Program-made: the position numbers and the translations under genes
Shown here: positions 1 to 7,402 of the stretch, one piece after another
Layout of the letters: the number at the start of each line of letters is the position of its first letter
Numbering within the stretch: position 1 is the first letter of the stretch
The notes under the pieces: generated by a model
What the model was told of the DNA's origin: nothing
What the model saw: the letters and a program-made list of their open reading frames with translations, nothing else
Database searches by the model: none
NCBI GenBank assembly: GCA_027489835.1
Contig: JAIXZF010000240.1
Span: forward strand, 1-13,153
From: Hyphomicrobiales bacterium
GTDB taxonomy: Bacteria; Pseudomonadota; Alphaproteobacteria; Rhizobiales; Beijerinckiaceae
DNA: 13,153 nt
Reading direction: 5' to 3'

Positions 1-527
1 CAGACGTCGAGCAGCACGATCTTCTGGGTGCGGCCGAGAAAGTCGGAGACGGTCAGGGTCAGGTCCGTCGAGCGGCTGCCATTGTCGAGGAACTCGCCGT
101 TCATCGTCGCGATGTCGAGGAAGCCGCGCTCCACCTTCGTGATCCTGAGACCCGTGAGGCTCAGGCTGTCCTCGTTGAGCCGGAAATCGGTGATGACGTC
201 CGTGCCGCCGCGCTGCAGGTCGACGGCGGTGAAGGCGAAAGTGTCGGCGTCGAGGCCCCCGATCAGCACATCGTTGCCGAGGCCGCCATGCAGGATGTCC
301 GAGCCGCGCCCTCCGAGGAGCACGTCGTCGCCGAGATTGCCCAGCAGGATGTCGTCGCCTCGGTCGCCCTCAAGTCGGTCCCCGCCACGGTCGCCGGCGA
401 TCGCGTCGTCGCCTTCCATGCCGCGCACAGTGTCGGCGCCGCCCAGCGCGGCGATGGCATCGGCGCCGGCGGTGCCGCGGATGTTGTCGGCCCCGGATGT
501 TCCGGCCATGATGTTGATGTCAGTCAT
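1..527 (-). CDS. RTX (haemolysin-type calcium-binding repeat) protein, C-terminus cut by window edge
   Basis: Reading leftward from ATG at 527 there are 175 open codons and no stop before the edge, so the C-terminus is missing. From about residue 9 to 98 the protein is a run of nine to ten glycine/aspartate nonapeptides of the GGxGxDxLx type (for example GGLGNDVLI at 81-89), the calcium-binding beta-roll signature. A serralysin-like segment follows (DADTFAF, then TDVITDF). There is no N-terminal catalytic or adhesin domain: repeats begin almost at once. RTX proteins are usually exported by type I secretion through a C-terminal signal, which would lie outside the window if present. A GGGAAG-like ribosome binding site precedes the ATG. 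No ABC exporter or membrane-fusion gene is visible here. The family assignment is firm; the function (surface, matrix or S-layer-like) is unknown. Confidence 0.85.
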   Translation of the reverse strand, partial: MTDINIMAGTSGADNIRGTAGADAIAALGGADTVRGMEGDDAIAGDRGGDRLEGDRGDDILLGNLGDDVLLGGRGSDILHGGLGNDVLIGGLDADTFAFTAVDLQRGGTDVITDFRLNEDSLSLTGLRITKVERGFLDIATMNGEFLDNGSRSTDLTLTVSDFLGRTQKIVLLDV

Positions 528-671
528 CTGTTTCTTCCCGTTCAGAGATCGTTAAGGCCGCATGGAGCGGAAGTTGCGCCGAAACGCGGTGGAAACGCAA
601 GATATCGTGCGTCTCCCAGCCCCGATTGCCGGCCATTTGGCTATGTTATGGTTGATGGCGGACGGGCGGCA

Positions 672-2375
672 TCAGCCCGCCTTCTTCATTTCCTCGTCGC
701 GCAGTGCGCGGCGCAACACCTTGCCGACATTCGTCTTGGGCAAGGTTTCGCGGAAGGCGACATGGCGCGGCACCTTGTAGCCGGTCATGTTCTCCCTGCA
801 AAAGCTCCTGATCTCGTCGGGCGTGGCGCTCTGGCCCGGCTTGAGCACGATGTATGCCGCGACCGCCTCGCCGGAGTTGGAGTCGGGCAGCCCGATGACC
901 GCTGATTCCAGCACCTTCGGATGGCTGGCGAGCACGTCCTCGACCTCGTTCGGATAGACGTTGAAGCCCGAGACGAGAACCATGTCCTTCATCCGGTCGA
1001 CGATCCTGAAGGTGCCGTCGGCGTTGAGGACGCCGATGTCGCCGGACCGGAAATAGCCGTCGGCAGACATCGCCTTGGCGGTCTCGTCCGGACGGTTCCA
1101 GTAGCCGCGCATGACCTGCGGGCCCCGGATGCAGATTTCGCCAGGCTGGCCGGCGGGCAGGTCGTGGCCGTCGACGTCACGGATCACGACGTCGGTCGAC
1201 GGCACCGGGTAGCCGATCGTGCCCGTGAACTCGGTGATGTCGGGGCGGTTGCAGCAGGCGACCGGGGACGTCTCCGACAGACCGTAGCCTTCGACGAGGG
1301 GGACGCCCGTAGTCTCCTTCCAGCGCTTGGCCACCGCCGCCTGGGTCGCCATGCCGCCCGAGACGGCGAAGCGCAGGTTGACGAAGTCCACCGCATTGAA
1401 GCCCGGATGGTTGAGAAGCGCGTTGTAGAGCGTGTTGACGCCCGACATGAAGGTGAAGCGGGTCGACTTCAGCGTCTTGACGAAGCCGTCGATGTCGCGC
1501 GGGTTGGCGATCAGCAGGCACTTGGCGCCCATCCGCATCATGAAGAGGCAGCAGCAGGTCAACGCCAGGATGTGGTAGAGCGGCAGCGCCGTGACCATCA
1601 CGTGCTGGTAGTCCGCCGGGTCCTCGGGCCTCGTAAACGACCAGGACAGCCAGGCCTCGCACTGCAGCACGTTGGCGTGCACGTTGCTGTGCGTCAGCGT
1701 CGCGCCCTTGGCGACGCCGGTGGTGCCACCCGTGTATTGCAGGAAGGCCACGTCGTCGGGGCCTACTGTCACGCCGGTCGGGCGCGCTGTGCCCGTGACG
1801 ACAGACGCGAAGGGCGTCGCCTGTGGCAGCGAGAAGGCCTTGACGGCCTTCTTGATGCGCCGCGACACGAAATTCACGATATGGCCCTTGAGGCCCATGA
1901 GGTCGCCGGGCGTGGCGACGAAGATGGCGTCGAGCTTGACGTGCCGCAGGCTGGCCTCGACCACGTGGGCGAAATTCTCGATCACGACGATGGCGCGCGC
2001 GCCGGAATCCTGCAACTGGTGGGTGAGTTCGCGCTCGGTGTAGAGCGGGTTGACGTTGACCACCGTGAAGCCGCCGAGCAGCACGCCGCACAGCGCGGCG
2101 GGATAGGCCAGCACGTTCGGCAGCATCAGCGCGACGCGGTCGCCCTTCTTCAGCCCGCGGGCCTGGAGCGCTGCGGCGAAGGCGTTGGCCGCACGGCCCA
2201 GTTCCGAGAAGGTGATGCTCTTTCCGAAGCTCTCGAAGGCCGGCTTGGCGGCATAGCGCTTCACCGAATCGTCGATCAGCGCGGCGAGCGAACTGATCTG
2301 GCCGATATCGATCTCGCGGGGCGCCTTTTCCGGGTAGTGGGCGAGCCAGGGCCGCGCGCCAGCGTGGACGTTCAT
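672..2375 (-). CDS. fadD: Long-chain fatty acid--CoA ligase
   Basis: This 567-residue ANL-superfamily enzyme would activate long-chain fatty acids with ATP and CoA, giving acyl-CoA, AMP and pyrophosphate, for beta-oxidation or lipid synthesis at the inner membrane. The adenylation core motifs are all present: the phosphate loop YTGGTTGVAKG at 214-224, GYGLSETSP at 363-371, SGDIG at 444-448, SGFNVYPNEVED at 469-480, and the C-terminal PKTNVGKVLRR (546-556) with catalytic Lys552. The opening (ARPWLAHYP) and overall length match E. coli FadD closely. The reading frame extends 24 codons further upstream, but the ATG at 2375 has an ideal GGGAGGA six bases before it and matches the usual FadD start, so I use it. 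It stands alone, 125 bases after the EF-G-like gene on the same strand. Specificity for chain length cannot be read from sequence. Confidence 0.93.
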   Translation of the reverse strand: MNVHAGARPWLAHYPEKAPREIDIGQISSLAALIDDSVKRYAAKPAFESFGKSITFSELGRAANAFAAALQARGLKKGDRVALMLPNVLAYPAALCGVLLGGFTVVNVNPLYTERELTHQLQDSGARAIVVIENFAHVVEASLRHVKLDAIFVATPGDLMGLKGHIVNFVSRRIKKAVKAFSLPQATPFASVVTGTARPTGVTVGPDDVAFLQYTGGTTGVAKGATLTHSNVHANVLQCEAWLSWSFTRPEDPADYQHVMVTALPLYHILALTCCCLFMMRMGAKCLLIANPRDIDGFVKTLKSTRFTFMSGVNTLYNALLNHPGFNAVDFVNLRFAVSGGMATQAAVAKRWKETTGVPLVEGYGLSETSPVACCNRPDITEFTGTIGYPVPSTDVVIRDVDGHDLPAGQPGEICIRGPQVMRGYWNRPDETAKAMSADGYFRSGDIGVLNADGTFRIVDRMKDMVLVSGFNVYPNEVEDVLASHPKVLESAVIGLPDSNSGEAVAAYIVLKPGQSATPDEIRSFCRENMTGYKVPRHVAFRETLPKTNVGKVLRRALRDEEMKKAG

Positions 2376-2381
2376 GCGTGT

Positions 2382-2388
2382 TCCTCCC
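2382..2388 (-). promoter_or_regulatory. Shine-Dalgarno that sets the fadD start
   Basis: GGGAGGA on the minus strand lies six bases before the ATG at 2375. It decides between this start and the 24-codon longer frame, whose extra residues do not resemble FadD. Confidence 0.8.
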
Positions 2389-2438
2389 AGGGACGAGGCC
2401 GCTTCTTGCGGCGGCCGTTCGTTCAGATGTGAACCAAC

Positions 2439-2466
2439 ATAAAACACCGGATCGTACGCCGCGCAA
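2439..2466 (-). promoter_or_regulatory. Weak candidate promoter for fadD
   Basis: On the minus strand TTGCGC (2466-2461) is followed after 16 bases by TTTTAT (2444-2439). These match a sigma-70 promoter at about three of six and four of six positions. The site would give a leader of nearly 60 bases before the fadD ATG. It is the only AT-rich patch in the spacer. The match is poor and could be chance. Confidence 0.2.
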
Positions 2467-2487
2467 GCGGCGCATGCCGCAGCTTGC
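2463..2487 (-). terminator. Imperfect hairpin downstream of the EF-G-like gene
   Basis: GCAAGC (2463-2468) pairs with GCTTGC (2482-2487). Inside it, GGC and GCC pair around a four-base loop, with a three-base bulge. It starts 14 bases past the EF-G-like stop codon, where a terminator would be expected. No T-tract follows on the minus strand, so it is either a Rho-assisted end, an mRNA-stabilising stem, or nothing. Confidence 0.25.
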
Positions 2488-2500
2488 CCACGCTCCAGCG

Positions 2501-4561
2501 CTATTTGTGGGAGGCGAGCGCCGCCTCCGCCTGCCGGCCCACAAGCTCGGCAAGATGATCGAACTGGGCCGTGTAGGAACCCACGCCGGAGGTGGCGGAC
2601 CGCAGCTCGACGATGAGCCCCGCGAGCTCGGCTTCCGGCATCTGGGCGTTGAGCACGTCCCAGCCGCGCCAGCCCGGCCTCGCATCGTAGCCGAGGATCT
2701 GGCCGCGGCGGGCGGAGACGATGGCCGAGGCGCGCGAGATGGCCTCGGCCGGCGCGAGGACCTGCACGGCCATGACCGGCTCGAGCAGCACCGGCCGCGC
2801 GGCGGCCATCGCCTCGGCCATGGCGATGCGCGCTGCCTGTCGGAAGGCCATGTCGGATGAATCCACCGGGTGGTGCGAGCCGTCGGTCAGCGTCACCTCG
2901 ATGTCGACGACGGGAAAGCCGAGCGGGCCCTTGTGGCAGTAATCCCGGATGCCGGCCTCGACCGAGGGGATGTACTGCCGCGGCACGACGCCGCCATGGA
3001 TCCGGTCCACGAAGCGGATGCCGTCGCCGCGCGCGAGCGGCCTGATCTCGATCGCCACGTCGCCGAACTGGCCGTGGCCGCCGGTCTGTTTCTTGTGCCG
3101 GCCGCGGGCGGCGGCCGGAGCGCGGATGGTCTCGCGGTGCCCGACATGCGGGCGCATCGTCTCGACCTCGACGCCATAACGTCCGCGCAGCCTGTCGAGC
3201 GCGACGCGAAGGTGCATCTCGCCCTGCCCATGGAGCCTCAATTCGCCGATCTCGGCGTTGTGCTCCACGATGAGCGAGGGGTCCTCCTCGGTCAGCCTGT
3301 GCAGGGCGGCCGCGAGCCGGACGTCGTCCCTGCGCTCCTTCGCCGCCAGCGCGAGGGTGTGGACGGGGGCGGGCGGGGCGATCGAGGCGATCAGCGGCAA
3401 CTGCGCCCTGCCCACGACGAAGGCGTCGCCTGTCGCGACCGGTTCCAGCCGCGCCAGAGCCACGGTGTCGCCCGCGGAGGCCTCGGAGACCCTGACCTGC
3501 TCGGCCCCCTTGGGCACGCCGATGCCGGCGATCCGGGCTTCGGCGCCGGAGGAGGCGAGGCCCACATCGCCCTCGGCGACGCGGCCCCTGAGGATGCGGG
3601 CGAGCGAGAGCTTGCCGCCATGGGCGGTGTGCTGCGTGCGCAGGATCTGCGCGACGGCCGGCCCCGTATCGGCCACGCCGAGACGGGCGCGCGTCTCGGC
3701 CATCCCCGGCGCCTCGTGGCGCAAGGCCTTGAGCAGCCGGGTGACGCCATTGCCGCGCGCCGCCGAGCCGATGAGGACCGGCACGACGTGGCGCTCCTTC
3801 AACTCGCGCGTGAGGTCGTCGAAGACCTGGTCGCGCGGGGGCTCGAGGTCGCCGAGCAGGCTCTCCATCAGCTGATCGTCGTAATCGGCCAGCTTCTCCA
3901 GCATCGAGAACCGCGCCTCTTTCTCGCGCGGCAGCTCGGTGGCCGGCAGGTCGACGATGCGGCTCGGGGCGTGCTCGCGGTAGATGAAGGCGCGTTCCAG
4001 CGCGAGGTCGATGAATCCGATGGCGATACCGTCCTTCCAGATCGGAATCTGGCGCAGCAGCAGCGGCGTGCGCGAGGCGCGCTGCAGCACGGCCAGCGTC
4101 TCGCGCACCCGGCGCTGGGTGGCGTCTATCTTGTTGAGGAAGAGGAAGCGCGGCACGTCGCTTTCCTCGAGTTCGCGCAGCACCAGTTCGAGCGCAGCGA
4201 GCTTGCGGTCGTCCGCTTCGCAGACCACCACGGCGGCGTCGACGCCGGGCAGCACCGTGCGCATGTCGTGCAGGAACTCGACCGAGCCCGGACAGTCGAT
4301 GAAGGTGAAGCGGTCGCCAAGAAAGTCCACGGAGGCAACGTTGGGCTCGACGCTCATGCTCCTAGCCCGCGCCTCGGGCGAGGAATCTCCCACCGTGTTG
4401 CGGTCCGCCGCCCTGCCGGCGCGGTCGATGGCGCCGCAGCGATCGAGGATGGCCTCGAGCAGGGCGGTCTTGCCGCTCTGGTAGGGGCCCACGAGAGCGA
4501 CGGCCCGGGGCCCCTTGCCCGATCCGCCGCCCGATGCCGACCCCGATGGCTGCCTCGACAT
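2501..4561 (-). CDS. Elongation factor G-like translational GTPase with atypical switch regions
   Basis: This is a 686-residue protein with full EF-G architecture: a GTPase domain with P-loop GPYQSGKT (25-32), G3 DCPGS (89-93), G4 NKID (143-146) and a G5-like GSAARGNG, then domains II and III. Domain IV carries the EF-G-like GRHKKQTGGHGQFG stretch, and domain V has LEPVM and the RRGQI segment. Canonical EF-G has DTPGH at G3 and RGITI at switch I. Here the catalytic His is Ser93 and switch I reads RSMSVE. There are no rpsL, rpsG or tuf neighbours, so this is a paralogue, not the housekeeping fusA. The chosen ATG at 4561 follows a GGGAG eight bases upstream; the 60 further upstream in-frame codons are low-complexity and unlike EF-G. 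It is probably cytosolic and ribosome-associated, but whether it translocates, rescues or protects ribosomes is unknown. Confidence 0.88.
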   Translation of the reverse strand: MSRQPSGSASGGGSGKGPRAVALVGPYQSGKTALLEAILDRCGAIDRAGRAADRNTVGDSSPEARARSMSVEPNVASVDFLGDRFTFIDCPGSVEFLHDMRTVLPGVDAAVVVCEADDRKLAALELVLRELEESDVPRFLFLNKIDATQRRVRETLAVLQRASRTPLLLRQIPIWKDGIAIGFIDLALERAFIYREHAPSRIVDLPATELPREKEARFSMLEKLADYDDQLMESLLGDLEPPRDQVFDDLTRELKERHVVPVLIGSAARGNGVTRLLKALRHEAPGMAETRARLGVADTGPAVAQILRTQHTAHGGKLSLARILRGRVAEGDVGLASSGAEARIAGIGVPKGAEQVRVSEASAGDTVALARLEPVATGDAFVVGRAQLPLIASIAPPAPVHTLALAAKERRDDVRLAAALHRLTEEDPSLIVEHNAEIGELRLHGQGEMHLRVALDRLRGRYGVEVETMRPHVGHRETIRAPAAARGRHKKQTGGHGQFGDVAIEIRPLARGDGIRFVDRIHGGVVPRQYIPSVEAGIRDYCHKGPLGFPVVDIEVTLTDGSHHPVDSSDMAFRQAARIAMAEAMAAARPVLLEPVMAVQVLAPAEAISRASAIVSARRGQILGYDARPGWRGWDVLNAQMPEAELAGLIVELRSATSGVGSYTAQFDHLAELVGRQAEAALASHK

Positions 4562-4726
4562 TGCGCCTGCTCCCTTGATGCGCGAGGAAGCCCTGTCCCG
4601 TGCTGTGACGCGCGGGCCCGGGCATCCGGCCACGATCGGGCCCGGCGAACGCCGAGGCCCTCGAGGCGAAAGGCCGCGGAGCTCGGCCGCGACCCTTCGC
4701 CTGATGGGACAGTCGGGGAGAGGTTC

Positions 4727-4747
4727 GCGCCGTTCGGGCAACGGCGC
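4727..4747 (-). terminator. Perfect hairpin between the DUF1036 and EF-G-like genes
   Basis: GCGCCGTT (4727-4734) and AACGGCGC (4740-4747) form an exact eight-base stem with a five-base loop. It lies 34 to 54 bases past the stop of the DUF1036 gene and well before the EF-G-like start, within the 219-base spacer that holds no credible gene. No T-run follows on either strand, so termination is plausible but not demonstrated. The rest of the spacer is GC-rich and I see no clear promoter in it. Confidence 0.35.
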
Positions 4748-4780
4748 AAGGGGGCAGCTTCGCAGATGCGGCGCCGAGAC

Positions 4781-5218
4781 TCAGTTGTTCAGGTTGAAGG
4801 TGAACTTCGCGCCGGTGGCGTTGATGCCGCGAAAGCCGAGGAGCCGCTCGCCGGAGGCGCAGTTGCCACCGAGTTGCACGCGCTCGATGCGCGTGGCGGG
4901 CACGCAGAAGGTCTTCTCGACATTGGCCTTGGCCGGCCACGAAGCGGTGCGGCCTTCCTTCTCGGCGAAATAGTAGATGATGCCGGTGCGGTAGGTGCCG
5001 ATCGAACGGCACTCGCCCGGATTGCGCGCATGCCAGGCCGACAGCATCCACTTGCTGGTGCGCGTCTCGTAATAGACGAGGGCGATGAAGGTCTTCGCGC
5101 CGGTGTTGTTGCAGAAGACGAGGTCGGTGTTGGCGCTCGCCGAACCCGGCACGGATGCCAGGCCCGCGCCGATGATGGCCGCCGCGCCGAACGAACGGCG
5201 GCCGAAGAAACCTTGCAT
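4781..5218 (-). CDS. DUF1036 domain protein, exported
   Basis: The 145-residue product starts with a signal peptide. Arg-Arg in GRRSFGAAA (6-14) is followed by a hydrophobic stretch and SASA before Asn30, giving predicted cleavage at about 29/30. The RRxFxxA pattern is compatible with Tat export but also with Sec. The mature part has the DUF1036 pattern: FCNNTG (35-40), a W-x(3)-AWHxxxPGEC segment (57-70), and tyrosine-rich strands. Four cysteines (36, 70, 105, 120) could form two disulfides in the periplasm. The function of the family is not known. I chose the ATG at 5218 because it places the signal peptide at the N-terminus; an upstream in-frame start at 5281 would add 21 residues ahead of it. 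The ribosome binding site is a poor run of G. It lies 69 bases after the methyltransferase stop. Confidence 0.82.
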   Translation of the reverse strand: MQGFFGRRSFGAAAIIGAGLASVPGSASANTDLVFCNNTGAKTFIALVYYETRTSKWMLSAWHARNPGECRSIGTYRTGIIYYFAEKEGRTASWPAKANVEKTFCVPATRIERVQLGGNCASGERLLGFRGINATGAKFTFNLNN

Positions 5219-5287
5219 GGATGAGCCCCCCACAGGCTGAAGTTGCGCCGGCAGGGTGGGAACTCGCGGGCTTCCTGTCAACCGGCC

Positions 5288-6052
5288 TCAGTCGACCTCG
5301 GCGATGCGGGGGTTCGGCGTCAGCACGACGCAGAAATGGCCGAGCGCGTCACCGCCCAGCACGTAATGGAAGGCGGCGAAGCGCTCCATCAGCGCCGTCT
5401 CGTAAAGCGGCACGGCGTCGATGTGGCAGATCAGGAACTTGGGCGCGGCGACGATGTCCTCGCGATCGATGACGCACATCAGGCGCATCGCCGGGTTGGT
5501 GACAAGCCAGCGCTCCACGGTGCCGGCCAGGAAGGGGTAGCCGGGGTGGAGCATGTCGTCGAGGCAGATCAGCCCTTGCGGATGCAGCACGGCGAGGGCG
5601 AGGTCGAGGTCACGCTTGAGCGGCTCGGGCGAGTGGTCGCCGTCGATGTGGAAGAAGCGCACTGGCCCGTCGCCCAGCTTCGCGCGCAGGGCTTCGGGGC
5701 TCATCTGCCCCGAATCGGCCTTCCAGACGGTCATGACCGCGTCCGAGAGGCCCCAGCGGCGGCAATTGGCGAGGAAGATGTCGAGCGTCGCTGCGGTCGG
5801 CCAGTCGAACAGGTCGATGCCGAGGGCGCGCTCGCCGGGCTCGAGCGCGAGAGCCTGCGCGATGAAGTAACGCCCCTGAAAGGTGCCGATCTCGGCGAAG
5901 TGCCCTGCGATTCCGTTGGAAGCCTGATGCTTCAGGCACCAGGCCGAGATGGCGGCGGCGAAGCGCGAGGACATGCCGCGGACGGCCTCGTAGCCCTCCT
6001 GCAGATAGCGGTCGACGACGGGCGCGCCCGAGATGAAGTGCGAGCGGTCCAA
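5288..6052 (-). CDS. Class I SAM-dependent methyltransferase (Methyltransf_24-like)
   Basis: This 254-residue protein has a Rossmann-type methyltransferase core: motif I AEIGTFQGR (53-61) for SAM binding, GIDLFDW (78-84) at the second strand, HIDGDHS (135-141), and LICLDDM (161-167). The HIDGDH pattern is typical of the family of small-molecule or sugar methyltransferases associated with surface polysaccharide and secondary metabolism; the substrate cannot be told. The start is TTG at 6052, seven bases after the stop of the DUF486 gene. An AGGGAAAG that spans the end of that upstream gene acts as ribosome binding site, so the two genes look translationally linked. The next in-frame ATG (Met27) would lose residues ahead of motif I without any better ribosome binding site. 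The C-terminal half has no extra recognisable domain. Confidence 0.85.
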   Translation of the reverse strand: MDRSHFISGAPVVDRYLQEGYEAVRGMSSRFAAAISAWCLKHQASNGIAGHFAEIGTFQGRYFIAQALALEPGERALGIDLFDWPTAATLDIFLANCRRWGLSDAVMTVWKADSGQMSPEALRAKLGDGPVRFFHIDGDHSPEPLKRDLDLALAVLHPQGLICLDDMLHPGYPFLAGTVERWLVTNPAMRLMCVIDREDIVAAPKFLICHIDAVPLYETALMERFAAFHYVLGGDALGHFCVVLTPNPRIAEVD

Positions 6053-6059
6053 GAAAGGC

Positions 6060-6413
6060 TCACTTTCCCTGAAAGATGAAGAAGGCTCCGGCGGCGATCA
6101 GGCCGAAGCCGAGCGCGTGATTCCAGCCAAGCGGCTCCTTGAGGTACAGCACCGAGAACACGGCGAACACCGACAAGGTGACGACCTCCTGGATGGTCTT
6201 GAGCTCGGCCGCGGAATAGACGGCGCTGCCGATGCGGTTGGCAGGGACGGCGAGCATGTATTCGGGAAGGGCGATGAGCCACGACACGACGATCACGAGG
6301 GCGACGGAGGCCGTCTTGTACTTCAAATGGCCATACCAGGCGAACGTCATAAAAACATTCGAGGCGATCAGCATGCCGATCGGGACGAGGTGCGGCATCG
6401 AAAGCGAGGGCAT
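6060..6413 (-). CDS. DUF486 (DMT-like) small integral membrane protein
   Basis: This 117-residue protein has four predicted membrane helices at about 9-27, 37-55, 73-91 and 99-115. Diagnostic DUF486 motifs are present: FMTFAWYGHLK (21-31), PANRIG (57-62), LKTIQE (71-76) and LYLKEPLGWN (89-98). The family resembles half-size drug/metabolite transporters, but the substrate is unknown. The ATG at 6413 has AGGA five bases upstream. A TTG eight codons further up (6437) has no ribosome binding site and is rejected. It is the promoter-proximal gene of a two-gene unit with the methyltransferase and diverges from the DUF1499 gene across an 89-base spacer. Confidence 0.87.
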   Translation of the reverse strand: MPSLSMPHLVPIGMLIASNVFMTFAWYGHLKYKTASVALVIVVSWLIALPEYMLAVPANRIGSAVYSAAELKTIQEVVTLSVFAVFSVLYLKEPLGWNHALGFGLIAAGAFFIFQGK

Positions 6414-6502
6414 GCGGATCCTGGGACGTTGCTTCAACCGGGAGCCGAGCGTATCGCTTCCAAGGGCTGGCGCAACTACTGCGTCAGGCGGAGGCGCGCG
6501 AC

Positions 6503-7045
6503 GTGAATACTGTCTCCTGGACCCTCGCCGCGCTGGCGCTCGTCGCGGCCTTCACGCTGGGGGTGGTCGTGACGCGCGGTGACGAAAGCTACGGGATCGC
6601 GAAGCTCTGGGAGCGCCTGTTCGGCGCGCCCGATCTGGGCCCCGTGGATTTCGCCGCCCTGACGCGGAGCCCGACGGGGAACGACGCGCTGTTCTGCCCG
6701 CCGGGGCTGTGCGCAGCTCCCGTCGACGGCGCACCGCCAGTCTTCGCCGTGCCGGTGGCGCGGCTGCGCGACGCGGTGCGCGTCATCGAGGTCAACGATC
6801 CCGACGTCTTCGCGCTGGCGCGGGATGAGGCCAAGGTGCAGGATCGTTATCTGGCGCGCACGCGGCTGATGCGCTTTCCGGACACGATCAACGTGCGCTT
6901 CATCGAACTGGAGGGTGAACGCTCGACGCTGGCGCTGTATTCGCGCAGCCAGATCGGCAGCTCCGATTTCGGCGTCAACCGAAAGCGGCTCGAAACCTGG
7001 ATCGGCCTCCTGCGCCAGTCCCTGCCGGTCGCTCCTCAGCCGTAG
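6503..7045 (+). CDS. DUF1499 domain protein with N-terminal membrane anchor
   Basis: This 180-residue protein starts with GTG, eight bases after a strong GGAGG (6490-6494). Residues 5-23 form one hydrophobic helix, either an uncleaved anchor or a signal sequence. The rest matches DUF1499: a Cys-Pro-Pro-Gly-Leu-Cys region near residues 64-69, the strand-rich centre around RFPDTINVRFIE, and a C-terminal SRSQIGSSDFGVNRKR signature with ending WIGLLRQSL. In this family the fold is predicted to face the periplasm; its role is not established. Its end overlaps the convergent SemiSWEET gene by ten bases. The gene diverges from the DUF486 gene and has no partner on its own strand until trhO. Confidence 0.83.
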   Translation: MNTVSWTLAALALVAAFTLGVVVTRGDESYGIAKLWERLFGAPDLGPVDFAALTRSPTGNDALFCPPGLCAAPVDGAPPVFAVPVARLRDAVRVIEVNDPDVFALARDEAKVQDRYLARTRLMRFPDTINVRFIELEGERSTLALYSRSQIGSSDFGVNRKRLETWIGLLRQSLPVAPQP

Positions 7046-7296
7046 CGGATCTTCATGGCGATGACGACCAGCACCAGCGGCAGCGCGACGACGTTCGAGA
7101 TCACCACCGGCCAGCTCGCCGCCAAGACGCCGTAGATCAGCCAGAACACGATGCCGATGGCGAACAGGCCCTGCGTCCAGAGCGAGATCGCGGCCGTGTC
7201 GCGGGTGCGGATGGCCCTCACCGCCTGGGGAAGCCAGCACAGCGTGGTGCAGGCGGCCGCGATGTAGCCGACGAGATTGATTTCCGCGGGTGTCAT
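7036..7296 (-). CDS. SemiSWEET family sugar transporter
   Basis: This 86-residue, three-helix protein has helices at about 6-25, 37-57 and 62-82. SemiSWEETs are half-size relatives of eukaryotic SWEET carriers. They dimerise in the inner membrane and move sugars such as sucrose or glucose down their gradient. The PQ-loop is visible in TM1 (CWLPQ, 20-24), followed by a basic loop RAIRTRDTAAIS and a SNVVALPL segment in TM3. Length is typical for the family. The ATG at 7296 opens at the expected MTPAEINLVGYIAA start; the much longer upstream frame is low-quality and rejected. The ribosome binding site is only a weak GGAACGG. It is divergent from trhO and overlaps the DUF1499 gene end by ten bases. 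Confidence 0.88.
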   Translation of the reverse strand: MTPAEINLVGYIAAACTTLCWLPQAVRAIRTRDTAAISLWTQGLFAIGIVFWLIYGVLAASWPVVISNVVALPLVLVVIAMKIRYG

Positions 7297-7402
7297 GAGA
7301 CCGTTCCGATGGCGATGCGAAGCGCCATAGCGCAATCGGATGACAACCGCGAGTGCGGCCCGGAGCTTGCGGCGCGGCGCGCTCCTCCTGTAGCTCAGCG
7401 CC

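Noticed and set aside
574..600. TTGCG ... CGCAA inverted repeat upstream of the RTX gene as an operator or promoter
   Set aside because: The arms are only five bases apart by a long spacer and no matching -10 is seen; expected by chance.
664..681. Short GGCGG/CCGCC hairpin at the fadD stop as a terminator
   Set aside because: Only five base pairs, overlapping the stop codon, and no T-tract follows.
288..905. A 205-codon plus-strand frame spanning the RTX start and the fadD end
   Set aside because: It crosses two real genes on the opposite strand and the translation is featureless.
921..2432. A 503-codon plus-strand frame across fadD
   Set aside because: It is a mirror of the well-supported fadD reading frame; no start signal or domain supports it.
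4610..4660. Repeated GGGCCCG blocks in the EF-G upstream region as a regulatory repeat
   Set aside because: The blocks are self-palindromic GC strings of the sort common at this base composition.
2870..5224. A 784-codon open frame on the plus strand
   Set aside because: It lies antisense to the EF-G-like and DUF1036 genes, has low-complexity Arg/Ala/Asp/Gly-rich sequence with no recognisable domain, and is typical of shadow frames in GC-rich DNA.
7309..7328. ATGGCG/CGCCAT hairpin upstream of the SemiSWEET gene as a riboswitch
   Set aside because: Six-base stem alone, with no conserved aptamer-like sequence around it.
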